Source: Bacteroidales bacterium (GTDB lineage: Bacteria > Bacteroidota > Bacteroidia > Bacteroidales > P3). Taken from it: 40,427 bases of DNA. The notes under the pieces are model-generated. The model saw only the letters and a list, made by a program, of their open reading frames with translations, did not search any database and was not told where the DNA came from. Where the stretch lies: positions 1 to 40,427 of the forward strand of contig JAGDCN010000098.1 in NCBI GenBank assembly GCA_017958525.1, in the 5' to 3' direction. Of this stretch, positions 22,869 to 31,270 are shown piece after piece. Positions within the stretch are counted from its first letter, which is position 1; the number at the start of each line of letters is the position of its first letter. The position numbers were made by a program, and so were the translations under genes.

Positions 22869-24239
22869 TTAGATAAATATATATCTCAATATGAAGAGAA
22901 TGGCCAGAACCCACATCGTCGGGGTGATTTTCTGGAAGCGTCCGCAGCAGGCGTTGAGGACAACGTAGCTGATCATACCGATAAGGATGCCGTCGCTGAT
23001 GCTGTAGGCGAAAGGCATAGCTACCAGTGTGATGAATGCGGGGATGCTTTCACGGTAGTCGAGCCAGTTGATCTTGGTCACAGGCTGCATCATCATCATA
23101 CCGACAATAATGAGCGAAGGTGCTGTTGCAGCCGGTGGGATGGCAAGGAACAACGGTGCGAAGAAGAGTGCAAGGGCGAAGAGGATGGCCGTGGTGAGGG
23201 CGGTCATACCTGTGCGTCCGCCGGCACCGACACCGGCAGCACTTTCCACGTAAGTGGTCGTTGTGCTGGTGCCCAGGCAGGCACCGCAGATGGTGCCGAT
23301 GCTATCGGCCAAGAAACAGTTGTTGATGCCATCGACATTGCCTTCTTCATCAACGAATCCGGCTTTCTCGCTGACACCGATCAAGGTACCCATCGTGTCG
23401 AACATATCAATGAAAAGGAATGTAAATACCACTACAATGATATCGATGATTCCTTTGGATGTGGTTAGTTCGTTCCAGGTAAATTGGAATGCTATGCCGC
23501 TGATGCTCGGTGGGGTGGAAACTACACCTCCAAAAGTGGTCAGCGAGGCGCGTACGACTTCACCGTCGGCACCCAACACATTGAACATCGGTATCATACC
23601 AATAAACGTCGTCGCCAAAATACCAAGCAGTATGCCACCACGCACGTGAAGCATCACAAGTGTGCAGCTTACCACCAGGCCGATGATGCCGAGCAGGGCA
23701 GTGCCGCTGAATTGGCCGCCGGGCAGCTTTAGACCGAGCGATACCAGCGTGGCACTGTTATCGACCACTATACCAGCGTTCTGGAATCCGATGAATGCGA
23801 TGAAGAGTCCAATACCGGCACCAATGGCGTGCTTCAATGAAATAGGTATTGCATCCACTATCCATTTTCGTACATTGGTGAGTGTCAGTATGATGAATAT
23901 TATACCTTCGATGAATACCGCTGTCAGCGCGAATTGCCACGAATGCCCCATTGTGAGGCAAACAGTATAGACGAAGAAGGCGTTGAGACCCATACCTGGA
24001 GCCAGTCCGAAGGGCTTTTTAGCGATGAAAGCCATTGCGAGGGTGGCGATTACGGCAGCCAGCGCAGTGGCTGTGAATACGGCGCCGTTCGATTTGGACA
24101 TTTCACCGCCGAGGGCGTCGAAGATGTTGGGGTTGACGGCCAGGATGTAGGCCATCGTCAGGAATGTGGTCAGACCGGCAATTATCTCGGTCCGCACATT
24201 ATGTTTTTCGGGGTCGAACCCGAGCCATTTCTTGAACAT
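22869..24239 (-). CDS. NCS2-family purine permease (AzgA/PbuG type)
   Basis: This 456-residue protein is an inner-membrane proton symporter for hypoxanthine, guanine or adenine, judged by family. The N-terminal signature NVRTEIIAGLTTFLTMAYI is characteristic of the AzgA/PbuG branch. GLAPGMGLNAFFVYTV, the DMFDTMGTLIGV substrate-site helix and the glycine-rich GVGAGGRTGMTAL are all present. About 13-14 membrane segments are predicted by hydrophobicity, the normal number. The gene starts 21 bases downstream of a DUF5020 outer-membrane protein gene on the same strand, so the two are very likely one operon. Which purine it carries cannot be decided from the sequence. Confidence 0.94.
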   Translation of the reverse strand: MFKKWLGFDPEKHNVRTEIIAGLTTFLTMAYILAVNPNIFDALGGEMSKSNGAVFTATALAAVIATLAMAFIAKKPFGLAPGMGLNAFFVYTVCLTMGHSWQFALTAVFIEGIIFIILTLTNVRKWIVDAIPISLKHAIGAGIGLFIAFIGFQNAGIVVDNSATLVSLGLKLPGGQFSGTALLGIIGLVVSCTLVMLHVRGGILLGILATTFIGMIPMFNVLGADGEVVRASLTTFGGVVSTPPSISGIAFQFTWNELTTSKGIIDIIVVVFTFLFIDMFDTMGTLIGVSEKAGFVDEEGNVDGINNCFLADSIGTICGACLGTSTTTTYVESAAGVGAGGRTGMTALTTAILFALALFFAPLFLAIPPAATAPSLIIVGMMMMQPVTKINWLDYRESIPAFITLVAMPFAYSISDGILIGMISYVVLNACCGRFQKITPTMWVLAILFILRYIFI

Positions 24240-24260
24240 AATTGCTTAGGTTTAATTGTT

Positions 24261-25010
24261 TTAGAAATTCCATTTGATGCCGAGGCAGGGTGCGATGGTG
24301 AGACCCTTGCGGTTGTAGTAGGTTGTGGGATAGGCACCCGAAAAGTTGTAGGCAAATTCCACTTCACCTCCGATGTTGAGGTTTTCGCATCCAAAGTGCT
24401 GTCCGACGTTATACCATATCTGCGGTTCGGAAAGAATCACCCAGTCGGTCTCTTCAACGCTTGAGATAAGGGTTTCCTGCCATTGCTGCTTCTCGCCCCA
24501 AATATCGAGGAAGCCGCTGAAGGTCAGGCCTTTCACGCCAAACAGGTTTTGCATACCCCACACAAAGGTGAACTGGATGGGAATATAATCTATGTTGTTG
24601 CTTGCCAAAGAACGTATATTTTTGTACATCAGTTCGAAAGTGAAGGTGTTGGAGAAGTCGCTGTTGTGCAGGAAATACTCGCAACCGACCAGCCAGGCAT
24701 TGCTGACTCCATAGCCGAAGCCTACGCCGCCGTTCCATTCGAGATGCAGACTGAGAGCGCCAAGTTTGCTGTTTTGCCAGAAGTTGAATGCTCGTGCAAT
24801 CTCGGTGTAGTAGTCGGTGGGGAAGGTGAAATCGTTGGGGTGGTAGATGTCGTTGAAGAAGAAAGTGCTACCCCATTTATCGGCCTTGAACATCTCAAGG
24901 GTCGTTGTAAAATGTCCGCGGTTGAAGTCGTACATCTCCTGAATGTTGGTTTGGGCTTTCAAACCAAGTGTTGCAAAAAGCATTGCAGCTACTAATAATG
25001 TTTTTTTCAT
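24261..25010 (-). CDS. DUF5020 family outer-membrane protein, Tsx-like
   Basis: This 249-residue protein has a signal peptide (residues 1-19, ending LKAQ) and a mature part of alternating hydrophobic and polar strands rich in Trp, Tyr and Phe. It ends in KWNF, the aromatic C-terminus expected of a beta-barrel. The opening NIQEMYDFNRGHFTTTLEMFK and the following KWGSTFFFNDIY are what I recall of DUF5020, which is related to the nucleoside-specific channel Tsx. The purine permease gene 21 bases downstream supports nucleoside or nucleobase uptake across the outer membrane. The barrel type is seen in the sequence; the substrate is inferred from context. Confidence 0.82.
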   Translation of the reverse strand: MKKTLLVAAMLFATLGLKAQTNIQEMYDFNRGHFTTTLEMFKADKWGSTFFFNDIYHPNDFTFPTDYYTEIARAFNFWQNSKLGALSLHLEWNGGVGFGYGVSNAWLVGCEYFLHNSDFSNTFTFELMYKNIRSLASNNIDYIPIQFTFVWGMQNLFGVKGLTFSGFLDIWGEKQQWQETLISSVEETDWVILSEPQIWYNVGQHFGCENLNIGGEVEFAYNFSGAYPTTYYNRKGLTIAPCLGIKWNF

Positions 25011-25073
25011 TGTGTTGAGTTTTAATGGTTATTGGAATTATTTTGTTGGAAACATTGTTTGCTTTTCGAAGTG

Positions 25074-25081
25074 CAAAGATA
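25074..25081 (-). promoter_or_regulatory. -7 element upstream of the DUF5020-purine permease operon
   Basis: The minus strand reads TATCTTTG at 25081-25074, a full match to TAnnTTTG. A TTG at 25096-25094 is only 12 bases upstream, so the -33 element is poor. The start codon at 25010 lies 63 bases downstream. Confidence 0.55.
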
Positions 25082-25121
25082 GGAAAAAATAATCAATTTT
25101 TACGAAATTTAACAGAAATAT

Positions 25122-25790
25122 TTAAAAACTCCAACCGGACAGCAGAGCCACTTTGTAAGGTTTTACGTACAGTTGGTGCGATTCGATGTTGAGCATATCT
25201 GTGATTCCCCAGCGCGTGTCGAGTGCGATTTGCCAATGTTTGGCAGGTTGAAATGCCAGTGTGAATGCAACACCGGCAGCTAGGTCACCCAAAGCGAACA
25301 ACGGGTTTTCGGTACGTGGATTGATGGCTGTGGTGCGGCTGAAAGGATTGGCAATGATGTGGTTGCTGCTGTTGCTGGCAATGATGAAATGGGTATATGG
25401 ACCGCAGAGCAGTTGCATCTGCACGCCACCAAGCGGGATGGTGTAGCCTGCTTGTAGCAACAGGTCGCCACCAAAGGAGTTCAGCATTGTTTTTTCGTCA
25501 TCCTTGTACAGTCGGTTACGTTCCAGATTGGCCAGGACTGCCAGTCGCAGCTGCCAGCACGAGGCTATGTGATAGCCGATGGCAGCACCGGCATCGAAGC
25601 CCACGGCTGCTGCTATGCGGTCGGGGGCGTTGTCGGTGGCATCCAGGCTGAAGCGACAGCCGCTTAGGTTGGGTCCGGCAAGGATGCTCCAGCTGGTATA
25701 TTGGCGTTCGTGGCTGTCGTCTGAGACTTCTTGGCCCATCAGAGGTATTGTGGTGACCAACAGTATTATTATCAGTAGGTTCTTTCTCAT
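25122..25790 (-). CDS. Outer-membrane beta-barrel protein (unknown role)
   Basis: This 222-residue protein has a signal peptide (residues 1-20, ending LMGQ). Its mature part alternates strand-like segments (YTSWSILAGPNLSG, AAIGYHIASCWQLRLAVLANLER, GGDLLLQAGYTIPLGG, LAAGVAFTLAFQPAKHWQIALDTRWGI) and ends in GWSF, as outer-membrane barrels do. The size suits an 8-stranded PorT/OmpA-like barrel. The gene starts 5 bases before the DUF5686 gene's stop region ends, so it is the last gene of a fucosidase-DUF5686-barrel operon. No specific function can be assigned. Confidence 0.72.
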   Translation of the reverse strand: MRKNLLIIILLVTTIPLMGQEVSDDSHERQYTSWSILAGPNLSGCRFSLDATDNAPDRIAAAVGFDAGAAIGYHIASCWQLRLAVLANLERNRLYKDDEKTMLNSFGGDLLLQAGYTIPLGGVQMQLLCGPYTHFIIASNSSNHIIANPFSRTTAINPRTENPLFALGDLAAGVAFTLAFQPAKHWQIALDTRWGITDMLNIESHQLYVKPYKVALLSGWSF

Positions 25791-25795
25791 AACGG

Positions 25796-28396
25796 TTAAA
25801 TTGTAAATCGGAATTCAATTTTAATAAAGCCTTTCTCTTTCGAACTCATTCCTTCGTCGTAACTTATACGGCGTATGTAGTCTATTCGTATGAAACCAAG
25901 TATGTTTTCAATGCCTATGCTATATTCCATATATGGTTTTTCACCCAGGGGCTTTGTGCCGTCGGGCAGTTTGAACAGTCCAGTGGCGTTTTCGCCAATC
26001 GGGTTGTTTTTCGCCGACAATCCTCCGTAGAGGATGTTGAAGCCAGCCACTTCGCGCAAGCGTAGCCGTTTGATGAGCGGTATTTTGTTGAGTATCCACC
26101 CTTTGAGGTGGTAGGTGGCGAAAAACGAAGCGTACTGATCGACAATGAATTCCATTGGCCGCATTGTGTTGAATGCCGACGATGAAAGGAATATGTTGTC
26201 GTTGCCGCTTGGAAAACAGAGGCGGGGGTAGGGGACTCGGTTCCAAACGATGCCCGACAACAGTTTGGCATCGATGTGACCGAATGCACTCAACCAGAAA
26301 CGTTTTTCGGCACTGAAGTCGGTGCGCTGGTAGCGGAATCCGCCCTCGATAAGTCCGATACGGTGTGTCAGATTGATGGTTGGGGCGTCTTTCTTGAGAT
26401 TGGTGATGTTGGCGGTGCCGGGTCTGCGGCTGTCAGGGTCGCGGTTAGGGCTGAACGTCACTTTGCCCATCCATTCTGCCTCGGCAAAATGGTCGATTGT
26501 GCGCAGTGTTCCGTCTGCCAGATACTGTTCGTATTGCAGCAGTCCTGTCGGCTCGTAGCGTCGTGCTGCCAGCCAGGTGTCGATGCGTAGGTGGCTTGGC
26601 CACTGCTTCTGCAGGCGCAGCACACCCTGTGCCACGTATTGAAGCTTTTGCTCTACATCACTGGACATCATTATGTTGTCGCGGTCAAAGTTGTCGAAAT
26701 TTTGTCCGGGAGCCTCCAGTTCGTAGCCGGCTGTCAGACTGATACGGCTCTGCGGCGATTCGTGTGAATGACGCTCCTTGTCGTCGAAGGTGTGAATTAG
26801 CGAAGTGTTGAATTTTAGTCTTTTATCGCTAAAACCATAGGCTATGTAGCCTTCGGCAAAATTGCGGGGACTGAGTTTGGCGGTCGTCATTCCTCCAAGT
26901 CGGATGCGCCAGCCTTCGTAGTGGTTGTGGCTGACGAAGTTGTAAATGGGTCCGATGTCGAATCGGCTCGAATCGCGCTTTGCAGAGGTTGAGATGTAGC
27001 CTGTGAAGGTGATTTCTGCCGCTTTGCGCAGACGTTGCATTTCGGGCAGTCGTGCCAGTTCGTAGCGCAGACTGTCGATGACGGTCTCTTTCATCGTCAA
27101 CTCTATTGGTCGCAGTTCATTCCACACCTTGCGGCGCATCTTGGTTTTTGGCAGCGACGCAGTATTGCTCAGTGGTGAAAAGAGGCTGTCGTGCAGTAGT
27201 GTGGCAGTGTCTGAAATATTGTATTTGTGATTGATACGTACCTGATGGACATAAACTTCCTGCAGTTTTTTGTGGATGAACATCCTGCCGTAGGTGTCGC
27301 AACGGTCGGGAAGGCGGATTGTCTTGCCGGAAAAAGGACTTGTTGTCGGTGTATATGACTGTATGACAGTTAAATCTCGCACAAAATTGAGGTTTACGTG
27401 CGGCGATACCGTCATCGAATAGCGTGTTACGGCATAGCTGCTGTCGAGGGCAATGTACATCTGTCCGGTAAAACCGTAGCTGCGGTCGTTGGCGGGTACG
27501 AAAGATAGTTCCACGCAGGGTTGACCGTCGATTTCGACTGTGTCTGTGATGTAAAACTTGTAGAATGTTATAGCCAACGTGCTGCTCAGTGGGCTGGTGA
27601 AATGGTTGAGCATTAGTTCTATATCGTTGTCATAGATGTCTATTGGAACGAACATTTCGCTGAGGCTTGCATCTATACCTTCTTGACCCAATATTTCATC
27701 AAGTCCTTCCATTCTTTTGGCTGTCAGTAGGGTGCGGTTTTGGCGCGGCTTTTGGCGATACGACTGCTGCATCATCTGCTCGCGCATTGAAATGGTCAGT
27801 ATCGGTGTTGCATCGAATGGCGTTAGGTCGATGTATTTCTCCAAGAAGTTGAGTTTGCGCCAGATACGCTTGCCTTCAAAGTCGGGGTGGAAGTCGTCGA
27901 GTGCCATCGTCGTTTTTTCATAGACTTCGCGATTGTAGCGTTCCAGACTTTGAAGGCGATTCATCTCTTTGTGTTCAATGACGTTACGTGCCAACTCGAC
28001 AGCGGGATTGTCGCGACGGCGATAGCGTTTGCGGTCTTTGCGCGAGGCGGTGATTACAACCTCCTGCATAACTGTCGAGCGTGGTTTCATCGTCACCTTC
28101 AGGTTGCGTTTCGTTGTTCCTCTTGCAATGATTTGTGTCACAGCTTCATATCCCATCATTTGAAACCGCATTGTATCATAGCCTTCTGTTGCGGTTCGCG
28201 TCACGCGGAAACGACCGTCCATATCGGTTGTGGTGCCGATTGTGGTTCCGACAAAGCCTACCTGCACAAATGGCAATGCCTCGCCACTGATGGCATCGAT
28301 GACGGTGCCCTGCACTGTTGTGGTGCGCTCCTGAGCGGCAGTGTTGAATGCAAACAGCGTCAGTATCAATAATATGAGTATGCGTCTGCGGAACAT
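25796..28396 (-). CDS. DUF5686 outer-membrane protein with carboxypeptidase-like regulatory domain
   Basis: This 866-residue protein has a signal peptide (1-21, ending NTAAQ) and a CarboxypepD-regulatory-like beta-sandwich at about 25-110 (VQGTVIDAISGEALPFVQV, then GTTTDMDGRF). Its long DUF5686 region runs from about 120 to the C-terminus and opens with EVVITASRKDRKRYRRRDNP, a stretch typical of the family. The second half alternates strands and ends in KIEFRFTI, consistent with a large outer-membrane barrel. It resembles TonB-dependent receptors in layout, but I see no TonB box or plug domain. The gene begins 3 bases downstream of the fucosidase stop, so co-expression is likely. The function of DUF5686 is unknown. 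Confidence 0.88.
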   Translation of the reverse strand: MFRRRILILLILTLFAFNTAAQERTTTVQGTVIDAISGEALPFVQVGFVGTTIGTTTDMDGRFRVTRTATEGYDTMRFQMMGYEAVTQIIARGTTKRNLKVTMKPRSTVMQEVVITASRKDRKRYRRRDNPAVELARNVIEHKEMNRLQSLERYNREVYEKTTMALDDFHPDFEGKRIWRKLNFLEKYIDLTPFDATPILTISMREQMMQQSYRQKPRQNRTLLTAKRMEGLDEILGQEGIDASLSEMFVPIDIYDNDIELMLNHFTSPLSSTLAITFYKFYITDTVEIDGQPCVELSFVPANDRSYGFTGQMYIALDSSYAVTRYSMTVSPHVNLNFVRDLTVIQSYTPTTSPFSGKTIRLPDRCDTYGRMFIHKKLQEVYVHQVRINHKYNISDTATLLHDSLFSPLSNTASLPKTKMRRKVWNELRPIELTMKETVIDSLRYELARLPEMQRLRKAAEITFTGYISTSAKRDSSRFDIGPIYNFVSHNHYEGWRIRLGGMTTAKLSPRNFAEGYIAYGFSDKRLKFNTSLIHTFDDKERHSHESPQSRISLTAGYELEAPGQNFDNFDRDNIMMSSDVEQKLQYVAQGVLRLQKQWPSHLRIDTWLAARRYEPTGLLQYEQYLADGTLRTIDHFAEAEWMGKVTFSPNRDPDSRRPGTANITNLKKDAPTINLTHRIGLIEGGFRYQRTDFSAEKRFWLSAFGHIDAKLLSGIVWNRVPYPRLCFPSGNDNIFLSSSAFNTMRPMEFIVDQYASFFATYHLKGWILNKIPLIKRLRLREVAGFNILYGGLSAKNNPIGENATGLFKLPDGTKPLGEKPYMEYSIGIENILGFIRIDYIRRISYDEGMSSKEKGFIKIEFRFTI

Positions 28397-28399
28397 ATG

Positions 28400-29878
28400 T
28401 TACTGTTCTGAGTCGAATATGTTGTCCATAAACAATCCCACTCGGTTCAACACTGGAGGGGCCATAGCTCCTTCGATGTAGATGCGAACATCTTTGGCTG
28501 TCACTGTGGGTACAAGTAGAATGCGTTTATAACCTATTGTTGTGCCGTTGGCCAATAGGTCGTGAAGATGACCTCGAGTGTCCATATATTCGATATGGAA
28601 TTTTGTAATACGTTGACCGAGAGGAATGTATTCCTGCAACATTATTCGGTTGAAAGTCACCGGCTCGTTGAATTCGAGGAGTATTACTGCGGTGCTTTCA
28701 CCATCCTCGACAGCCCAGTAGCTGTCGTAGTCATCGTTCAAAAGATTGCTGGGACTGAATGCTTTGCAACGTTTGCCGCCTCTGGTCTTGTTGGCTTCGA
28801 TTCTGGCCTTTTGTGCCAAATCCGTGCTGAAAATGCTGTCCAGCGTAGCGCGGAACTCCATTAGTCTGATGGAGTCTTCGCTTGCAATAAGTCCCCTGCG
28901 GTCGGGGGGTACATTCAACAGCAGCAGCGAGTTGCGACCTACACTATTGTAGTAGATGCGCATCAAGTCGTTGAGACTTTTCGGATGCTCATTTTCGTGC
29001 CAGAACCAACCGGGGCGGATGCTGACATCGGTTTCGGCTGGTACCCAGTGTGTTCCGCCACGATTGCCTCTATTCAACGTGTCGGTGCAGGGCGAACCGG
29101 CTCCAGGCGAGAAACCCCCAATGTTCAATGTTGAATAGCAAGTCTCGCCGGCCTCACCGCTTTCGTTGCCAACCCAGCGGCAGCCAGGACCCACATCGCT
29201 GAAAATTACTGCGTTGGGTTGTAGTCGGGTCACTGTCGCATTGAAAAGTGGCCAGTCATAATTCTGCCGTTTCCCGTTAGGTCCCTCTCCATTGGCACCG
29301 TCAAACCACTGCTCGAAAATCCGTGGTTTCCCGTCCTTCCACTTTGTTCCGTATTGTGTCAGCACCTCTTCCAAAGTTCTGCAGAAGGTCTCATTGTATT
29401 GCGGCGTGCCGTAGGTCGGCGCGTTGCGGTCCCACGGCGAGATATAGACCCCCATAGCGATTCCCTCGTCGCTGCAGGCGTCGCTCAGTTCACGCAGCAC
29501 ATCACCCTTGCCGCCCTGCCAGTTGCTTTGTGCCACAGTGTGGTCGCTTACTGCGCTGGGCCACAGGCAGAAACCATCGTGATGCTTTGCAGTGATAATG
29601 ATTCCGCCCATACCAACCCGATGTGCTATATCAGCCCATTGGTGGCAATTCAATGATGTTGGATTGAACAGGTCTTCAGGCTCGCTGCCGTCACCCCACT
29701 CGGCTCCACTGAAGGTGTTTGGACCGAAGTGACAGAACATATTCATCTCCATACGCTGCCACGCCACCTGCTGTGGTGTCGGACAGGCTCCAAAAGGTTC
29801 GGGCGGAGCCACTTTTGTACATCCTGAGATTATAAATAACGATAATAATATCAAGCTATTTAGTGATATCTCTTTCAT
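28400..29878 (-). CDS. Alpha-L-fucosidase lipoprotein, GH29
   Basis: I place the start at 29878, not at the longer frame's 29944, because it gives a lipoprotein signal peptide (MKEISLNSLI, lipobox ISGC with C20) and because a promoter element lies inside the longer frame. The 492-residue product releases terminal L-fucose from glycans. The GH29 barrel spans about 25-345, with TAKHHDGFCLW (H99, H100, D101) and the likely nucleophile D193 in QWFDGANGEG. A C-terminal beta-sandwich at about 365-485 resembles an F5/8-type C carbohydrate-binding domain. It is predicted to be anchored in the outer membrane or the periplasmic face of the envelope. It leads an operon with the DUF5686 and barrel genes. 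Linkage preference is not readable. Confidence 0.92.
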   Translation of the reverse strand: MKEISLNSLILLSLFIISGCTKVAPPEPFGACPTPQQVAWQRMEMNMFCHFGPNTFSGAEWGDGSEPEDLFNPTSLNCHQWADIAHRVGMGGIIITAKHHDGFCLWPSAVSDHTVAQSNWQGGKGDVLRELSDACSDEGIAMGVYISPWDRNAPTYGTPQYNETFCRTLEEVLTQYGTKWKDGKPRIFEQWFDGANGEGPNGKRQNYDWPLFNATVTRLQPNAVIFSDVGPGCRWVGNESGEAGETCYSTLNIGGFSPGAGSPCTDTLNRGNRGGTHWVPAETDVSIRPGWFWHENEHPKSLNDLMRIYYNSVGRNSLLLLNVPPDRRGLIASEDSIRLMEFRATLDSIFSTDLAQKARIEANKTRGGKRCKAFSPSNLLNDDYDSYWAVEDGESTAVILLEFNEPVTFNRIMLQEYIPLGQRITKFHIEYMDTRGHLHDLLANGTTIGYKRILLVPTVTAKDVRIYIEGAMAPPVLNRVGLFMDNIFDSEQ

Positions 29879-29900
29879 TTTTATCTTTCTTTGTGATTTG

Positions 29901-29908
29901 CAAAGATA
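29901..29908 (-). promoter_or_regulatory. -7 element upstream of the fucosidase operon
   Basis: The minus strand reads TATCTTTG at 29908-29901, matching TAnnTTTG, 22 bases before the chosen start codon at 29878. No TTG stands at the ideal -33 spacing. Its position inside the longer reading frame supports the shorter start. Confidence 0.6.
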
Positions 29909-29993
29909 CGAAAAAAGAGAGTGTCTAAAAAATGCTACAGGCATTTAATTGCTTTTTATTTTCACTTTCAGAATACAAGTCTGAGCAAATTAG

Positions 29994-30001
29994 TATCTTT
30001 G
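29994..30001 (+). promoter_or_regulatory. -7 element upstream of the peroxiredoxin-dipeptidase operon
   Basis: TATCTTTG at 29994-30001 on the plus strand matches TAnnTTTG and lies 21 bases before the ATG at 30023. With the fucosidase element about 90 bases away on the other strand, it forms a compact divergent promoter region. Confidence 0.65.
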
Positions 30002-30022
30002 CAGCGTAAAAAAACGACGATA

Positions 30023-30466
30023 ATGTTAGAAAAAGGAACTAAAGCCCCTTATTTTGAGGGTGTTGATGAAAATGGAAATATGGTTAAATTATCCGATTTC
30101 GCTGGTAAGAAACTTGTGCTCTATTTTTACCCGAAGGACAGCACGCCGGGATGTACTGCTGAGGCGTGCGATCTGAGGGACAACTACGAGCGATTCCTCG
30201 CTTTAGGATATAATGTGCTGGGTGTCAGTCGCGACAGCGCCGCCTCGCACCAGCGTTTCATTGCTAAATACAATCTGCCTTTCCATCTGATTGCCGATAC
30301 GGATTTGACCATCCTCAAGGCATACGAGGCTTGGGGCGAGAAGAAAATGTATGGCAAGGTGACGATGGGTACGTTGCGGACAACATACGTGATTGATGAA
30401 CAGGGTATTATTGTTGATGCCATAGGTAAAGTTGATACTAAAAACCATTCTGCTCAGATTATATGA
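30023..30466 (+). CDS. bcp: Thioredoxin-dependent peroxiredoxin, BCP/PrxQ type
   Basis: This 147-residue protein reduces hydrogen peroxide and organic hydroperoxides with electrons from thioredoxin. The peroxidatic cysteine is C44 in STPGCTAEACDLRD and the resolving cysteine is C49, the spacing of PrxQ/BCP enzymes. The start at 30023 gives the usual N-terminus LEKGTKAPYF and lies just after a promoter element; the frame is open upstream to 29921 but that part would include the promoter. It is cytoplasmic, without a signal peptide. Its stop overlaps the start of the next gene as ATGA (30463-30466), so the two are translated together. Confidence 0.95.
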   Translation: MLEKGTKAPYFEGVDENGNMVKLSDFAGKKLVLYFYPKDSTPGCTAEACDLRDNYERFLALGYNVLGVSRDSAASHQRFIAKYNLPFHLIADTDLTILKAYEAWGEKKMYGKVTMGTLRTTYVIDEQGIIVDAIGKVDTKNHSAQII

Positions 30467-31257
30467 AAAAGTTTTTTATCGCCTCTGTGATGTTGTGTTT
30501 TTTGCTGGCTGCTTGCCGTGAAAACAAACCAGAAACAGCATCTGCCCCGATGCAGCAAACGTCGGCCGGAAACAATGTTTTAGAGGATGTTGTATATGAT
30601 ACGACCGGCATTGGTGGATTTGTTAATCTTACGGATGTCGCTCCTGATGTCATTTTGGAAATCCGTTATTTTGGAACATACAACTTCGTGGGTAGCCGTA
30701 TTGACGGATATCTGCAGCCGACAGCATTGATGACTCGTTGTGCAGCCGACAGTTTACGTGCTGTGAGCGACGACCTTAAGGCTCAAGGTTACCGTCTGAA
30801 AATATTCGATGCCTACCGTCCGCAGATGGCTGTGGATCATTTTGTCAGATGGAATCGCGACCATAGCGACACGTTGATGCGTCGCTATTTTTACCCGAAT
30901 GTTGATCGTCGCAGGTTGTTCGAGCTTGGCTATATAGCCTCTAAGAGTGGTCATTCGCGCGGATCAACGGTCGATTTGACGCTGTTTGATATGAATACGG
31001 AGAGGGAGGTTGATATGGGAGGCACATTCGACTGGTTTGGCTCGGAAAGCCATCCCGATTGCGGTGGCAACCCGGTGACAGGTCGTTATCGCAAGAATGA
31101 TACCATCAGTGAAGTGCAGTTCCATAACCGTATGATTTTGCGTTCTGCAATGTTGCGACACGGCTTCAAACCTCTTGAGACTGAGTGGTGGCATTTCACA
31201 CTTCGCAACGAACCTCACCCTGACACATATTTCAAATTTCCTGTTAGGGAAATTTGA
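30463..31257 (+). CDS. D-Ala-D-Ala dipeptidase lipoprotein (VanX/DdpX-like, peptidase M15D)
   Basis: This 264-residue protein is a lipoprotein (lipobox LAAC, C18). It belongs to the zinc dipeptidases that split D-Ala-D-Ala. The zinc ligands H164 and D171 are in SGHSRGSTVDLTL and H244 is in TEWWHF, with E241 as the likely catalytic base and R119 in DAYRP matching the conserved arginine. With a lipoprotein signal it should act in the periplasm, where it would recycle or trim peptidoglycan-derived dipeptides. A resistance role, which needs a cytoplasmic VanX and vanH/vanA neighbours, is therefore unlikely. It is translationally coupled to the peroxiredoxin gene by an ATGA overlap. It converges on the shikimate kinase gene, with 13 bases between them and no visible terminator. 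Confidence 0.9.
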   Translation: MKKFFIASVMLCFLLAACRENKPETASAPMQQTSAGNNVLEDVVYDTTGIGGFVNLTDVAPDVILEIRYFGTYNFVGSRIDGYLQPTALMTRCAADSLRAVSDDLKAQGYRLKIFDAYRPQMAVDHFVRWNRDHSDTLMRRYFYPNVDRRRLFELGYIASKSGHSRGSTVDLTLFDMNTEREVDMGGTFDWFGSESHPDCGGNPVTGRYRKNDTISEVQFHNRMILRSAMLRHGFKPLETEWWHFTLRNEPHPDTYFKFPVREI

Positions 31258-31270
31258 TAGGTGTTGGCTT

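Noticed and set aside
29879..29944. Longer N-terminus for the fucosidase
   Set aside because: It would put a promoter element inside the coding sequence and bury the lipoprotein signal peptide that begins at 29878.
30463..31257. Vancomycin resistance gene (vanX)
   Set aside because: The protein has a lipoprotein signal and lacks vanH and vanA neighbours; the family also includes housekeeping dipeptidases.
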